This document shows, piece by piece, positions 40,758 through 49,435 of a stretch of 64,000 nucleotides of DNA. Each line of letters begins with the position of its first letter. The stretch's first letter is position 1. A program made the translations under genes and the position numbers. The notes under the pieces were generated by a model. The model worked only from the letters and a program-made list of their open reading frames with translations, ran no database searches and had not been told where the DNA came from. Source of the stretch: Natrinema salaciae (lineage in GTDB: Archaea; Halobacteriota; Halobacteria; Halobacteriales; Natrialbaceae); assembly GCF_900110865.1 (NCBI RefSeq), contig NZ_FOFD01000004.1, positions 427,860 to 491,859 on the forward strand, read 5' to 3'.

Positions 40758-41843
40758 TTACGATCGTCGCTCGCGTTCGCTGAGATAGCCTTTCCGGCAG
40801 TCGGGGCAGATGTCGCCGGTCCGCAGGGAGCCGCGGTCGCCGCCGGCGACGAAGTCGCATCGAGGACAGTAGAACTCGGACGGCCCGTTCTCGCCGGCCG
40901 TCCCGCTGCTCTCGGCGGGCGTCGGCGCGGCGTCGGCGCGTTCGATGCCGGTGCCCGGATCGGCCGCGGGATCGGAATCGCCGTCGGCGCGATCGCTCGC
41001 CGAGGGGTCGGCGGTCACCGATCGGGCGTCGGTGGTGGCACCCGTCGTCCCGTCGGCGGCGGCGCTGTCGACGCCGCCGGTCGAACCGTCGTTCTCGAGG
41101 ACGACCGCATCGTCCTCGACCGCGGCGGGGGCGTCGTCGGCACCGGTCGTCACCTCGGCGTCGGCCGGGTCGTCCGGCCAGTCGGTCGGCTCGGAGTCGG
41201 CACCGACCGGCGGGCCGACGTCGTCCGAGTCGGGCCACTCGCCGTGATCGCGCTCGCGGTTTCGATCGGGCGACGGCTCGTCCTCGAGGATCTCGCCGTC
41301 GTCGGTGACCGGGTCGCCGTTCTCGTCGGTCGGGAGGTCGATCTCGTCGGTGTCGTCGGTCTCCGCGGTCTGCGCGGTCTCGGCGGGACCGTCGATGTCG
41401 GACTCCGGCGCGGCGGCGGTCGCCGTGTCCGGCGCTGGGTCCGTCGGTTCCGTTTCGCGAGCGGGAGAGTCGGGGACATCGGCGTCGGCGTCGGCGGGGT
41501 CGGCCGCCCCGTTCTCGCCGGAATCGATGATGATGGCGTCGTCGGACGGGGAGTCCGCGTCGACGAACTCGGTGTCCGCGTCGGCATCGCCGTCCGTGGG
41601 ATCGGGCTCGAGTGGTGGTTCGGGTGGTTCGGTATCGGAATCGTCGGGGAGCGAGTCGGCGTCCGTCTCAGTCGAGAGGCTAGTTACTTCGGTGTTCTCG
41701 CTGATGACGTTTCGATCGCCACAGCGGGCACACTCTTCGTACTCCTGGACGGTAACGACGACTTCGCTGCCCCGTTCTTCGCGCTCGCGTTCGACTTCGG
41801 GTTCGCCGAAGTCGTGTCCGAGCAGCGAACATCGCAGGACCAT
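40758..41843 (-). CDS. Zinc-ribbon protein with long acidic low-complexity region
   Basis: 361 residues. A structured N-terminus (MVLRCSLLGHDFGEPEVER, then YEECARCGDRNVISEN) and a C-terminal zinc ribbon (FYCPRCDFVAGGDRGS, ICPDCRKGYLSER) flank about 240 residues of Asp/Ala/Pro/Thr-rich, probably disordered sequence. The zinc sites (C-x2-C) at both ends could hold nucleic acid or protein partners. Known as a haloarchaea-specific protein of unknown role. A TATA-like TTTTTTATGTAA lies about 25 bases before ATG 41843. Confidence 0.75.
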   Translation of the reverse strand: MVLRCSLLGHDFGEPEVEREREERGSEVVVTVQEYEECARCGDRNVISENTEVTSLSTETDADSLPDDSDTEPPEPPLEPDPTDGDADADTEFVDADSPSDDAIIIDSGENGAADPADADADVPDSPARETEPTDPAPDTATAAAPESDIDGPAETAQTAETDDTDEIDLPTDENGDPVTDDGEILEDEPSPDRNRERDHGEWPDSDDVGPPVGADSEPTDWPDDPADAEVTTGADDAPAAVEDDAVVLENDGSTGGVDSAAADGTTGATTDARSVTADPSASDRADGDSDPAADPGTGIERADAAPTPAESSGTAGENGPSEFYCPRCDFVAGGDRGSLRTGDICPDCRKGYLSERERRS

Positions 41844-42056
41844 TGTCCCACCCTACCGACCCATTACATAAAAAACGTACTGCCTGTTAGTTACAGTTGT
41901 GTGACAGTCAACAGAGCCGTCCGGATTCGGGTCGGGCGGCGACTCGAGCCGACCGCGCTCCGCCGCTCGCTGGCCCGGTCGATTCCGTTCGGTTCGGCTG
42001 AACCACCGTGGGCGAACGACAAACGTCAAATCCCAGGTTGTCGAATAGGCACCTAG

Positions 42057-42353
42057 ATGAGAGCAAAGCGGGAGTACCGGAACCGAGAGGGGACGGAGGT
42101 GGCGGTACTCGACGCGCTGGTCGACCGCGCCGACGACGGGATGACCGTCTTCGAGCTCCGGGCGGCCGTCGAGGTCGATATCGACGAGCTCGAGGAGGCT
42201 CTAGCGACGCTCAAGGAGGACGACTTGATCGTGGTCGACTCGGGCTCCGAGACGGTGATCAAGCCCGCCGATCGCGTGGTACCCGACGATCCGTCCGACG
42301 AGGACGAGGAGCAATCGATCGGGGAGTGGCTTCGGGAGCGGATCCCTTTTTGA
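42057..42353 (+). CDS. Small winged-helix protein (DUF6432 type)
   Basis: 98 residues: MRAKREYRNREGTEVAVLDA, a helix-turn-helix-like stretch DGMTVFELRAAVEVDIDELE, LATLKEDDLIVVDSGSETVI as the wing, and an acidic tail. Resembles a single winged-helix domain of the kind used as small regulators in haloarchaea; the DUF6432 label is from memory. It precedes the YgfZ/GcvT-like gene by 39 bases on the same strand, so the two may form an operon. Confidence 0.72.
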   Translation: MRAKREYRNREGTEVAVLDALVDRADDGMTVFELRAAVEVDIDELEEALATLKEDDLIVVDSGSETVIKPADRVVPDDPSDEDEEQSIGEWLRERIPF

Positions 42354-42392
42354 ATCGAAACGCCTGATACGCTCAGGCCCCAGGAAGTACGC

Positions 42393-43484
42393 ATGAGCGT
42401 CATCGAGTCCATCCACGAGGATCACGGGGCGACGTTCGGCGAGCGCGCCGACCGGCGGATCGTCGAACACTACGGACGACCGGAGCGAACCCATCGAGCG
42501 GTCCGCAACGGTGTCGGCCTGCTCGAGTTGGCCTACGGCGTGATCGTCGTCGAGGGGGACGATCGCGTCGAGTACGTCGACAACGTCGTCTCGAATCGGG
42601 TTCCGACCGAGGACGGACGGGGCTGTTACGCGCTCGTGCTCGATCCCCAGGGCGGAATCGAGGTCGAACTCTACGTCTACAACGCGGGCGAGCGGCTCCT
42701 CCTGTTCACCCAGCCCGAGAGCGCCGACCCGCTCGCCGCGGAGTGGGCCGAGAAGGTGTTCATCCAGGACGTCGAGATTCGGGTCGCCACCGACGAGTAC
42801 GCCATCTTCGGCATCCACGGCCCGCAGGCGACCGAGAAGGTCGCGAGCGTCCTCAACGGTGCCGGCTCGCCCGACGAACGCTACTCGTTCGTCCGCGGAA
42901 CGATGGGCGACGAGGGCGTCTCGGTCATCCGCACCGACGCGCTCACCGGCGAAGAGAGCTACGAGGTGATCTGTGCCGCCGACGACGCCGCGGCCGTCCA
43001 CGACACGCTGCTCAATCAGGGGCTCAACGCCGCCCCCTTCGGCTATCGGACCTTCGAGAGCCTCGCACTCGAGGCCGGATCGCCGCTCTTTCACACCGAA
43101 CTCGAGGGGACGCTCCCGAACGTGCTCGGCCTGCGAAACGCACTCGACTTCCAGAAGGGGTGTTACGTCGGCCAGGAGGTCGTCTCCCGCGTCGAAAACC
43201 GCGGCCAGCCCAGTCGGCGGCTCGTCGGGCTGACGCTCGCGGGCGAGGCGGTGCCCGAATCGGGCGCGGCGGTCTTCGACGGCGACGCGTCGGTCGGCGA
43301 GATCACCCGCGCGGGCGAGAGTCCGATGCTCGAGGCCGTCGTCGCGCTCGCGATCGTCGACTACGGACTCGAGAACGACGAGGTGACGGTTCGGGTCGGC
43401 GGCGGAGAGGTGACTGCGACCCGAACCGACCTGCCGTTCGTCGAGGGCTCGGATCGGTCGGATCGACTGCCCGAGTACCAGTAG
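42393..43484 (+). CDS. GcvT/YgfZ-family folate-binding protein
   Basis: 363 residues of the aminomethyltransferase-fold family. The motif KGCYVGQEVVSR near residue 250 is the YgfZ/IBA57 signature with its conserved cysteine, and LPNVLGLRNALDFQKGC precedes it. Early residues include FGERADRRIVEHYGRPERTH and GVGLLELAYGVIVVEGDDR. It lacks clear features of the glycine cleavage T-protein operon, and no gcvH or gcvP is nearby, so an iron-sulfur-cluster repair role, as for YgfZ, is more likely than glycine cleavage, though archaeal annotations usually say aminomethyltransferase. Start ATG 42393. Confidence 0.85.
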   Translation: MSVIESIHEDHGATFGERADRRIVEHYGRPERTHRAVRNGVGLLELAYGVIVVEGDDRVEYVDNVVSNRVPTEDGRGCYALVLDPQGGIEVELYVYNAGERLLLFTQPESADPLAAEWAEKVFIQDVEIRVATDEYAIFGIHGPQATEKVASVLNGAGSPDERYSFVRGTMGDEGVSVIRTDALTGEESYEVICAADDAAAVHDTLLNQGLNAAPFGYRTFESLALEAGSPLFHTELEGTLPNVLGLRNALDFQKGCYVGQEVVSRVENRGQPSRRLVGLTLAGEAVPESGAAVFDGDASVGEITRAGESPMLEAVVALAIVDYGLENDEVTVRVGGGEVTATRTDLPFVEGSDRSDRLPEYQ

Positions 43485-43538
43485 GGCCTCGCGGCTCGGT
43501 CGGCGAGCGCTCTCGTCCCGTGTCGATCGGGAACTCGT

Positions 43539-44352
43539 TCAGACCCCTGGATCTCTGATCTGGGGCAATCCCGCGGTCACTAACCGGCGAAGAAGCACCA
43601 CGATTCCGTTCTCGAGGCCGCGGGCGAAGATCGCCTGCTCTTTCGCGTTGTCGGCGCTGGTCGGATAGTACGAGCCGATCAGGAGCGTCTCGCGGTCGAC
43701 GAGCAGAATGCGACTGATCGCGACCTCGTTGTCGCTCTCGATTCCGGTGAGCCAGTCGAGGCCGGGTTTCGAACACGCGCGTGTTGGGAAGCTCCGTCCC
43801 GAGCGCGTCCGTAATCGCGTCCGTTTGCCCGCCCAGAATGATCGAGAGGTCCTGATCGACCGCACTCTCTAAGCCGTCGAACAGCGCCTTTGACAGGATC
43901 CCTTCGTCGACGACGAGGAGCGCGATCTCCGACTCCGCCTCGTCGACGAGCTCCATCGTTCGCGACTCGATCGCTTCGTGACCGGTCAGCGACCAGACCT
44001 CCTGAACCTGGTCGTCTTCGGCGACGTTCTGTACGTCCGTATTCCGGAGATGGGTCTCGAGCGTCTCGATCCGATTGTCGTACTTATTGCGCAGGGTCTG
44101 TGTCGCCTCGTCGACGCTGACGGCGCGGTACACCTGCGGGCTCGTGTGTTGTACTTCGACCAGCCCCTGTGACTCGAGGACGCGAATCGCGTCGTAGACC
44201 CTCGTCCGTGGCACCTCCGAGATCTCGTGTATTTCTTTCGCCGTCCCGCTGGGAAGCCTATTCAACGCCATGAAGCAGCGCGCCTCGTACTCCTGGAGTC
44301 CGAGGTCCTGCAACAGGCTAATCGCCTCTCTCGTAGTTTCGTTCTCTGTCAT
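43539..44352 (-). pseudogene. TrmB-family regulator disrupted by a one-base frameshift
   Basis: From ATG 44352 the frame encodes a TrmB winged helix (LGLQEYEARCFMALNRLPSG, AKEIHEISEVPRTRVYDAIR, LESQGLVEVQ) and the start of its effector-binding domain (MELVDEAESEIALLVVDEGI). After NTRVFET the frame is lost. A second frame resumes the domain (GLDWLTGIESDNEVAISRIL, LLIGSYYPTSADNAKEQAIF) to a stop at 43539. One extra C in the run at 43764-43766 explains it: removing it would give FETGLDWLTG, and the span 814 is one base over a multiple of three. TrmB proteins control sugar metabolism and gluconeogenesis. It may still yield the DNA-binding half. Confidence 0.85.
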
Positions 44353-44366
44353 GGCCCAACCACGAA

Positions 44367-44380
44367 TTCGGATATCCGAA
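44367..44380. promoter_or_regulatory. Perfect 14-base palindrome upstream of trmB-like gene
   Basis: TTCGGATATCCGAA, a perfect palindrome, lies 15 bases before the TrmB-like start codon. Position and symmetry fit an operator for a dimeric winged-helix protein, most simply its own autoregulatory site. The motif differs from the TACT-N-AGTA site described for the Halobacterium TrmB. Confidence 0.5.
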
Positions 44381-44452
44381 CACGCGGAATAGACCGCGAG
44401 GACGCAAAAGGATTCGTGTAGTAGATTCCTGTCAATATCCATATTTTTCATC

Positions 44453-44985
44453 CTACCCACGATGAGACATATTTTTCACTCGGATCATCACACAAGCTAC
44501 TTGAGGATACGTTTGGTAGAGAAACGTGGCGAGCCCTGTTGGCCCAACCACGCGGGGCTCGCTATTCGCCACCTTCCGGTGGCATCTCGGATTACATGTC
44601 CGCAAGCAGATACGTGAGCCACATCTGAGAACTGTTCGTGGCGGGCCAGTCGTCGAGGAGAAAACGGGGAGAACGAAGAGACGACGCATCGCCACGCGCG
44701 AGTGTGATCACCGAAGGGCTGGCGCTGAGACACGGGTCGATCGGCTCGAGACCGCGCCCGACTCGTTCAGCGCGATGCGGGTGCAGAACAGCGAGGTTGC
44801 GTGCGGAACCGGTTCGGAGTCGGCCCACTGGTCGTACGGCCGTTCCAGAATCAGCCTGACGTCGGCGAACCGATCACCCGCTTCGTGCATGCTATCGAAC
44901 GCGAGACGGTCGCGGTCTTCCCGCCGAGCACCGACGTCCCCGGTTCGGAGCTACTGTTATATAGCCCCAACTCAACGATCAATCC
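44453..44985. other. Decayed region between trmB pseudogene and E1-alpha gene
   Basis: The whole gap is 633 bases (44353-44985). Minus-strand frames at 44708-44890 and 44592-44828 overlap and look protein-like in parts (RFADVRLILERPYDQW; DASSLRSPRFLLDDWP), changing frame around 44710, as expected for a broken gene read right to left. No family was recognised. The right end carries the E1-alpha promoter; the left end holds the TrmB palindrome. There is no complete gene. Confidence 0.4.
44957..44964 (+). promoter_or_regulatory. TATA element of the E1-alpha gene
   Basis: TTATATAG is centred 26 bases before the ATG at 44986 and predicts a leaderless transcript. It lies within an otherwise decayed region, showing that the E1-alpha gene keeps its own promoter independent of the broken TrmB gene. 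Confidence 0.65.
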
Positions 44986-46113
44986 ATGTCAGGAGACGTT
45001 CTCGAGCGCGGTCTGTTCGAGCGGGAGCCGGACGATCGAATTCAGGTGCTCGACGCCGACGGACGCGTCGCCGACCCCGAACTGGAGCCGGATCTCGAGG
45101 CGGTGACGCTGCGATCGATGTACCGGGACATGCGGTTTTCCCGCCGGTTCGACGAGCGAATGATCAGCCTCCAGCGGCAGGGTCGACTCGGGACCTACTC
45201 CTCGCTGGCCGGTCAGGAGGGGTCCCAGATCGGGTCGACGTACGCGCTCGCGCCCGACGACATGCTCTCCTTTCAGTACCGGGAACACGGTGCGCTGGCC
45301 GCACGGGGGCTCCCCTGGGAGTATCTGCTCTACTGGATGGGGCACGAGGACGGCAACGCCGCACTGGCGGACATCGACGTCTTCCCGCTGAACATCTCGA
45401 TCGCCGGCCACCTCCCCCACGCGGTGGGCTGGGCGTGGGCGGCGAAGCTGAACGGCGACGAGCGCGTCAGCGTTACCCACTTCGGCGACGGCTCGACCTC
45501 CGAGGGGGACTTCCACGAGGCGCTGAACTTCGCGGGCGTGTTCGACACGCCGAACGTCTTCTTCTGTAACAACAATCAGTGGGCCATTTCGATCCCGCGC
45601 GAGCGCCAGACGGCGAGTGCGACGATCGCACAGAAGGCCACCGCCTACGGTTTCGAGGGCGTGCAGGTCGACGGGATGGACCCGCTCGCGACCTACGTCG
45701 TCACGAACGCCGCGCGGCAGAAGGCCCTCGAGTCCGACAGTGACCGACCGCGGCCGACGCTGATCGAAGCGATCCAGTACCGATACGGCGCACACACGAC
45801 GGCGGACGACCCCAGCGTCTACCGCGACGACGACGAGGTCGAGCAGTGGCGCGAACGGGACCCGATCGACCGGTTCGAGGCGTACCTACGGAACGAGGGC
45901 GTCGTCGACGACGACCGGATCGACACGATCGAAACGGAGATCGAGGACACGCTCACGACGGTGGTCGACCGCGCCGAGGGCGTCGAGGGCGATCCGAGCG
46001 AGATGTTCGAGTACACCTACGCCGAACCGACCCCCCGACTCGAGGAACAACGCGAGTACCTCGCCGAGTTGCGCGAGACCCACGGCGACGACGCGTTACT
46101 CGAAGACGAGTAG
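44986..46113 (+). CDS. Thiamine-diphosphate-dependent 2-oxoacid dehydrogenase E1, alpha subunit
   Basis: 375 residues of the E1-alpha family (pyruvate or branched-chain 2-oxoacid dehydrogenase). RFSRRFDERMISLQRQGRLG and YREHGALAARGLPWE begin the fold; GDGSTSEGDFHEALNFAG followed by NNNQWAIS is the thiamine-diphosphate site; YRYGAHTTADDPSVYRD is the loop near the active site. Haloarchaeal E1-alpha genes usually precede E1-beta, E2 and E3, but none follows here. It is a solitary copy that may pair with subunits elsewhere. Which 2-oxoacid is used is unknown. Confidence 0.92.
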   Translation: MSGDVLERGLFEREPDDRIQVLDADGRVADPELEPDLEAVTLRSMYRDMRFSRRFDERMISLQRQGRLGTYSSLAGQEGSQIGSTYALAPDDMLSFQYREHGALAARGLPWEYLLYWMGHEDGNAALADIDVFPLNISIAGHLPHAVGWAWAAKLNGDERVSVTHFGDGSTSEGDFHEALNFAGVFDTPNVFFCNNNQWAISIPRERQTASATIAQKATAYGFEGVQVDGMDPLATYVVTNAARQKALESDSDRPRPTLIEAIQYRYGAHTTADDPSVYRDDDEVEQWRERDPIDRFEAYLRNEGVVDDDRIDTIETEIEDTLTTVVDRAEGVEGDPSEMFEYTYAEPTPRLEEQREYLAELRETHGDDALLEDE

Positions 46114-46190
46114 GGAGCAGCGCTGCCGTATAAAGACGGCAGTGGGACAGGCCAACGGCTACCGGTCCGTCGCCACGAGGTGGAAGCAAT

Positions 46191-46682
46191 ATGCAACTCG
46201 AACAGCCGTCCCAGCGGACGGCGACCTGGAGCGGCACGGTGCCGAGCGCGGTCGACGTGCGGGTGATCGGGGTCGTCGTCGTGACGGCGGCCCTCGCGGC
46301 GTCGATCAACGTTCCCTACGGGGGACTGCCGATGGCGGCCGCCGCGTTCGTGCTGCTGGCTGGCGGCGGCATCGCTTGCCACCTGCTCGGCGAACGGAAG
46401 CTCCGCGGGATCACCGACGAGCTCGTCGAGCGATGGAACGCCGCCGGCGGGGAGATCGACGCCGTCACGCGATCGTCGAGCGGCATGCGGACGGAGTGGC
46501 GCGTCCACACGCCCGAGGGTGAGATCGTCATCGGCGGCCTCGCCCTGGTTCCGATCGCTCGGCTCGCCGTCGAGTGGCGGGGTATCGGCGACGCGATGCC
46601 CGCCGACGAGGCCGCAGCGGACATCGACCACCTCGCCGAGAGCCTCTATCGAGAGATCTTCGAGTTCGAATCCGCGACCTAA
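46191..46682 (+). CDS. Uncharacterised membrane protein
   Basis: 163 residues. Two transmembrane helices (VRVIGVVVVTAALAASI and LPMAAAAFVLLAGGGIACHL) are followed by a cytoplasmic domain of about 95 residues with the pattern RSSSGMRTEWRVHTPEGEIV and a helical end. Starts MQLEQPSQRTATW at ATG 46191. It lies 77 bases after the E1-alpha gene in the same direction, but no functional link is evident. Family unknown. Confidence 0.65.
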   Translation: MQLEQPSQRTATWSGTVPSAVDVRVIGVVVVTAALAASINVPYGGLPMAAAAFVLLAGGGIACHLLGERKLRGITDELVERWNAAGGEIDAVTRSSSGMRTEWRVHTPEGEIVIGGLALVPIARLAVEWRGIGDAMPADEAAADIDHLAESLYREIFEFESAT

Positions 46683-46733
46683 CGACCGCAACGACGCGGT
46701 CTCGCGGCCGCCGCCTCGAGCGAGCCGAACGCC

Positions 46734-47252
46734 TCACTCGAACAACTCCTCGTGGCGCTGAGCCAGGTTCGTGTACTCGCCCGAGGAGAACGACTCGAAG
46801 ATGGCCGCCGAATCGATCCCCGTCTCCTCGAGCGGCGTGATCTCCGCGGGGACGCCGCGAACGAACGATTCCGGCGGGATGGCGTACTCGTCCGGGACGA
46901 CGGTCCCGGCGGCGACGATACTGCCGCCGCCGATCACCACGTCGGTGTTGACCGTCGCGTTGAATCCGATCAACGCCCGTTCCTCGACGGTCGTCTCGTT
47001 GAGCACGGCCCCGTGTCCGACCATGACCTCGGCCTCGAGCCGCGAGGCGTGAATCGTCGCGTTGTCCCCGACGTGAGTCTCCCGACCGACACGGACCGGA
47101 CCGATATCACCGCGGAGGACGACGCCGGGCCAGACGCTCGCGTCCGCGTCGATCTCGACGTCGCCGACGAGCGTCGCCTCTCGGCTCACTCGCGCCGTGT
47201 CGTCGACCGTCGGTCGATCGCCTTCGAACGCGTAGGTTCTCCTGTCGGTCAT
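46734..47252 (-). CDS. Gamma-carbonic-anhydrase-like left-handed beta-helix protein
   Basis: 172 residues made of hexapeptide repeats from about ARVSREATLVGDVEIDADAS to ALIGFNATVNTDVVIGGGS, then SIVAAGTVVPDEYAIPPESF and VRGVPAEI. The family places zinc on three histidines: one is in NATIHAS and one in VGHGAVL, but the position of the third, five residues after the second, is Asn (GHGAVLN). Zinc-dependent hydration is therefore doubtful; many such proteins act as acyltransferases or have no known reaction. Start ATG 47252, supported by an AT-rich element (AGTATTATGC) about 26 bases upstream. Confidence 0.85.
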   Translation of the reverse strand: MTDRRTYAFEGDRPTVDDTARVSREATLVGDVEIDADASVWPGVVLRGDIGPVRVGRETHVGDNATIHASRLEAEVMVGHGAVLNETTVEERALIGFNATVNTDVVIGGGSIVAAGTVVPDEYAIPPESFVRGVPAEITPLEETGIDSAAIFESFSSGEYTNLAQRHEELFE

Positions 47253-47447
47253 ACGTGAACGGATCACGATCACGCGCATAATACTGCAGCTACGGCTATC
47301 GTGACAGTCACCGTTGACCGACTGTGATCCGACGCGAGGTCGGGGTCGGCACTGCCCGAACCGGAGGGAGACTAATACCATTCAAAACCCCTCAATGGTT
47401 TGCAAGCCCATCGCTTATACCGTGTCGAGCCGGACGACTAGCCGAAC

Positions 47448-48293
47448 ATGAGTCAGTCAGAATCACCCATTCGAGCGATGTTCGACGCACAGCGAACCGC
47501 GGTCAAGCAGAGCCAGCAGCTGTTCAAACACGGGATGGCCACCCAGCGAAACGTCGACACGATGGCACTCACCGGCCTCAAGGGCCAGGAGTCGCTCCAG
47601 CGCCAGCAACTCGAGCTCGCCCAGGCGGCGACCCACGGCTACGTCAGCGCGACGGCAGCGATGCTCCCGAGCGACGACGCTCCCGAGGTCCACCGGACCA
47701 TCGACGAGACCTTCGGCCGGCTGAAACAGACCCACACGGAGTTCTACGGCGCACTCGAGCGGGAAATGGAGCGGGATGTCGATTCCGCCAACGAGCTCTC
47801 CACGGAGTTCGTCGACGCGCTCGACGAGCAGACCGACCAGCTCCTCGAGATGACGCAGTCCATCGAGGACCAGACGGTCCAGAACGTCGACGAGTTCTCC
47901 GGACAGCTCCGCGAGCAACTCGAGCGGACGCAGGAACTTCAGGATCGGCTCGAAGACCAGCTCGAGAACCAGACCGGTGACGTCGAGGATCTGCTCGAAC
48001 GACAGGCCGAACAGATCGAGCAGTTCCAGCAGCAACTCGAAGCGCAGACCGAGGCGGTCACGCAGCAGATTCCGGTCCAGGGGACGAACGAACCCCACAC
48101 GAAGATCGAAACCCACCCGGAGCACACGCTCGAGTCCGTCGACGGAATCGACGCGGACGTCCGCGAACAGCTCTCGGAAGCCGGCATCGCGACGATCGAC
48201 GACCTCACGCGCGCCGGCCCCGAGGCCGTCGCCGAGGCCGCCGACGTCTCGGAGAGTCAGGCCGAGGAGTGGATCGAACAGGCCGAAGCCTGA
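47448..48293 (+). CDS. Coiled-coil protein with C-terminal helix-hairpin-helix domain
   Basis: 281 residues. The N-terminal 100 resemble phasin-type amphipathic helices (FDAQRTAVKQSQQLFKHGMA). Residues 105-210 are long Glu/Gln-rich coiled coils (LREQLERTQELQDRLEDQL). The last 55 residues form a helix-hairpin-helix unit (LESVDGIDADVREQLSEAG, ATIDDLTRAGPEAVAEAADV), the kind used to bind DNA or partner proteins. Polyhydroxyalkanoate-granule association is possible given the phasin-like part but not shown. Start ATG 47448; a TATA-like CTTATACC lies 33 bases upstream. Confidence 0.75.
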   Translation: MSQSESPIRAMFDAQRTAVKQSQQLFKHGMATQRNVDTMALTGLKGQESLQRQQLELAQAATHGYVSATAAMLPSDDAPEVHRTIDETFGRLKQTHTEFYGALEREMERDVDSANELSTEFVDALDEQTDQLLEMTQSIEDQTVQNVDEFSGQLREQLERTQELQDRLEDQLENQTGDVEDLLERQAEQIEQFQQQLEAQTEAVTQQIPVQGTNEPHTKIETHPEHTLESVDGIDADVREQLSEAGIATIDDLTRAGPEAVAEAADVSESQAEEWIEQAEA

Positions 48294-48319
48294 ACGGGAG
48301 GTCGCGACCGTCCGGTCTC

Positions 48320-48589
48320 TCAGGACTCGATCTTGTCGACGATTTCGCGGGCCTGTTCTTTCGCTTTGTCCTCGCTGACGTGCTTGTCGATCAGTACGCT
48401 CGTGACCTCCCAGTCGTCTTCCCCTTCGATCTTGCCGGTGCGGACCTCGCTGCCCTCGGACACCGACGCCGCCGGTTGCTCCGCCCAGTCGGGCGTTCGG
48501 ATCTCCTCGTACCGGTCGGGATCGCGAAACCGGACGTGGGTGTAGTCGTCTTCCGTCTCTACCTTGTTGATGTCGGGCGTATCGGCCAT
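48320..48589 (-). CDS. Small acidic uncharacterised protein
   Basis: 89 residues: MADTPDINKVETEDDYTHVR, then RDPDRYEEIRTPDWAEQPAA, a central EGSEVRTGKIEGEDDWEVTS and a C-terminal helix SEDKAKEQAREIVDKIES. A beta-rich middle with a helix at the end suggests a small folded protein; no family recognised. Start ATG 48589. It converges with the coiled-coil gene (stop 48293), leaving 26 bases between stops. Confidence 0.7.
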   Translation of the reverse strand: MADTPDINKVETEDDYTHVRFRDPDRYEEIRTPDWAEQPAASVSEGSEVRTGKIEGEDDWEVTSVLIDKHVSEDKAKEQAREIVDKIES

Positions 48590-48742
48590 ACTCGATCCTC
48601 CGAGGGCAGTACGTCTAAATTCAGACCCTGAATGTGCCCGGCCGACCTCGGTCGGGACGGCGGCCCCGTCTCGCTGCAGATACCCGACGAGCCAGCAGTG
48701 CTCGGCGCGACTCCTATCCGAATCGAGCCCCTCCGTGTTCGC

Positions 48743-49387
48743 ATGCTCGTCCTCGGCGACGCCCACGCGTCCGACCCCGATCGATGCGAGACGCTCCTCG
48801 CGCTCTACCGGACCCTCGAGCCCGATCGGGTGCTCCAGCTCGGCGACCTCGAGCGGTACGACCTGCCGGCACCCACGTGGTTCGTCGCGGGGAACAACGA
48901 GGATCTCGAGATCATCGACGCGCTGCGGACGGACGAGGAGCTCGACGAAACGAACAACGTCACCCTCCTCGCGAGCACGGCGGCGACGGTCGACGGCCTG
49001 CGCGTGGCGGGTCTCTCGGGAAACTTCGCCCCGACGAAGTACGAGCTGTCCCGAGACGAACTCACGGGTGAGCGCCGTCGCCACTTCACGCACGAAGACG
49101 TCGAACGGGCCGCCGACCTCGAGGATATCGACGTCTTCCTCACGCACGAGGCACCGAACGGCCTGCTGTCCTACGGCTACGATCCCGGCTGCGAGTACGT
49201 CGACGACCTGCTCGAGACGATCTCCCCCGAACTCTGTCTGGTCGGTCACCACCACCGCCACCGGGAGGCCGAAATCGCGGGAACGAGGGTCGTCAGTCTC
49301 GCGCCAGCCTGGGAGCGATACTACACGCTCGAGCCGGAGACGCTGGCGCTCGAGAGTCACGAGCACGACCTGGCGGAACGCGATTAA
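48743..49387 (+). CDS. Calcineurin-like metallophosphoesterase
   Basis: 214 residues with the full two-metal site in order: MLVLGDAHASDPDR (D-x-H-like), VLQLGDLERYD, FVAGNNEDLE, FLTHEAPNGL and LVGHHHRHREAE. Small stand-alone proteins of this kind hydrolyse phosphodiesters or dephosphorylate nucleotides; the specific substrate is not predictable. Start ATG 48743 gives the canonical beginning directly at the first metal motif. It converges on glnA, the stops being 48 bases apart. Confidence 0.87.
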   Translation: MLVLGDAHASDPDRCETLLALYRTLEPDRVLQLGDLERYDLPAPTWFVAGNNEDLEIIDALRTDEELDETNNVTLLASTAATVDGLRVAGLSGNFAPTKYELSRDELTGERRRHFTHEDVERAADLEDIDVFLTHEAPNGLLSYGYDPGCEYVDDLLETISPELCLVGHHHRHREAEIAGTRVVSLAPAWERYYTLEPETLALESHEHDLAERD

Positions 49388-49407
49388 AAGAGGAGTCGAA
49401 AAGAAAC
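49386..49407 (-). terminator. T-rich tract after glnA, shared with the convergent gene end
   Basis: On the minus strand this interval reads as runs TTTCTTTTC and CTCTTTTAATC, the T-rich signal at which archaeal transcription stops. It lies 30-50 bases beyond the glnA stop and overlaps the end of the phosphoesterase gene, a typical convergent overlap. Confidence 0.5.
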
Positions 49408-49435
49408 GAACTGGTGTCGACGACGGCGGCTCTCC

